Translations under genes and position numbers: made by a program
Source of the DNA: Syntrophaceae bacterium UBA2210
GTDB taxonomy: Bacteria; Desulfobacterota; Syntrophia; Syntrophales; UBA2210
Direction of reading: 5' to 3'
DNA: 64,000 nt
Assembly (NCBI GenBank): GCA_002327865.1
Contig: DCUQ01000050.1
Location: 7,065 to 71,064, forward strand
The notes under the pieces: model-generated
Seen by the model: only the letters and a program-made list of their open reading frames with translations
Told to the model about the DNA's origin: nothing
Databases searched by the model: none
In this document: one piece after another, positions 63,017-64,000 of the stretch
Layout: each line of letters starts with the position of its first letter
Numbering within the stretch: position 1 is the first letter of the stretch

Positions 63017-64000
<984 letters not shown>

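Overview
The window looks like a chromosomal segment from an anaerobic Gram-negative bacterium. Evidence for this is a KDO transferase (lipid A/LPS core), lipoproteins with a lipobox, a four-subunit pyruvate:ferredoxin oxidoreductase, a cobalamin-dependent methionine synthase and a hemerythrin. A Desulfobacterota (former Deltaproteobacteria)-like lineage is my best guess from gene content and the long HolA, but no rRNA or other phylogenetic marker proves it. No tRNA, rRNA, CRISPR array, prophage or intact insertion sequence was seen.

Layout. 1-9.2 kb: the decayed 3' end of a transporter-like gene, two tandem SLC13/DASS permeases with RCK_C domains, exonuclease III, then transketolase and glucose-6-phosphate isomerase. 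9.3-12.9 kb: a broken VIT1/CCC1-like gene and a methionine synthase split into a separate reactivation protein and a catalytic protein. 13.1-22.6 kb: a membrane transporter, a lipoyl carrier protein with its ligase, HisC, ribosomal protein S21, a LOG-family protein, DNA polymerase III delta, a NYN nuclease, ribulose-phosphate epimerase and a glycine-zipper lipoprotein. 22.8-30.9 kb: envelope/glycan genes (WaaA, an FAD oxidoreductase, a flippase-like protein, an adenylate-forming enzyme, a TMTC-like glycosyltransferase with TPRs). 31-34 kb: the por operon on the minus strand, behind a structured leader of about 200 nt that ends in a terminator next to the first start codon. 34.3-37.5 kb: a scar region of repeats, hairpins and transposase remnants around an esterase gene and a small secreted protein. 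37.5-45.4 kb: a compact, translationally coupled aromatic amino acid operon (aroF-aroB-pheA-aroD-aroE-aroA-aroK-aroC). 45.8-64 kb: mostly single genes on the minus strand (acetyltransferases, methyltransferases, redox and stress proteins), a tandem-repeat beta-propeller, a frameshifted acyltransferase and the 3' part of katG.

The two most interesting items are regulatory. (1) Upstream of aroF there is a promoter with a perfect -35 box, a 28-codon leader peptide with a dense Tyr/Phe/Trp run, and two successive intrinsic terminators built on the same palindromic arm. A segment inside the leader peptide can pair with the first terminator, as in classical ribosome-mediated attenuation. (2) The por leader has a C-rich segment that can pair either within its own hairpin or with the terminator's proximal arm. 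That is the logic of a transcriptional riboswitch, and it matches no class I recognise. PheA in the same operon has lost the usual ESRP signature of its ACT domain, which fits control moving from enzyme feedback to transcription attenuation.
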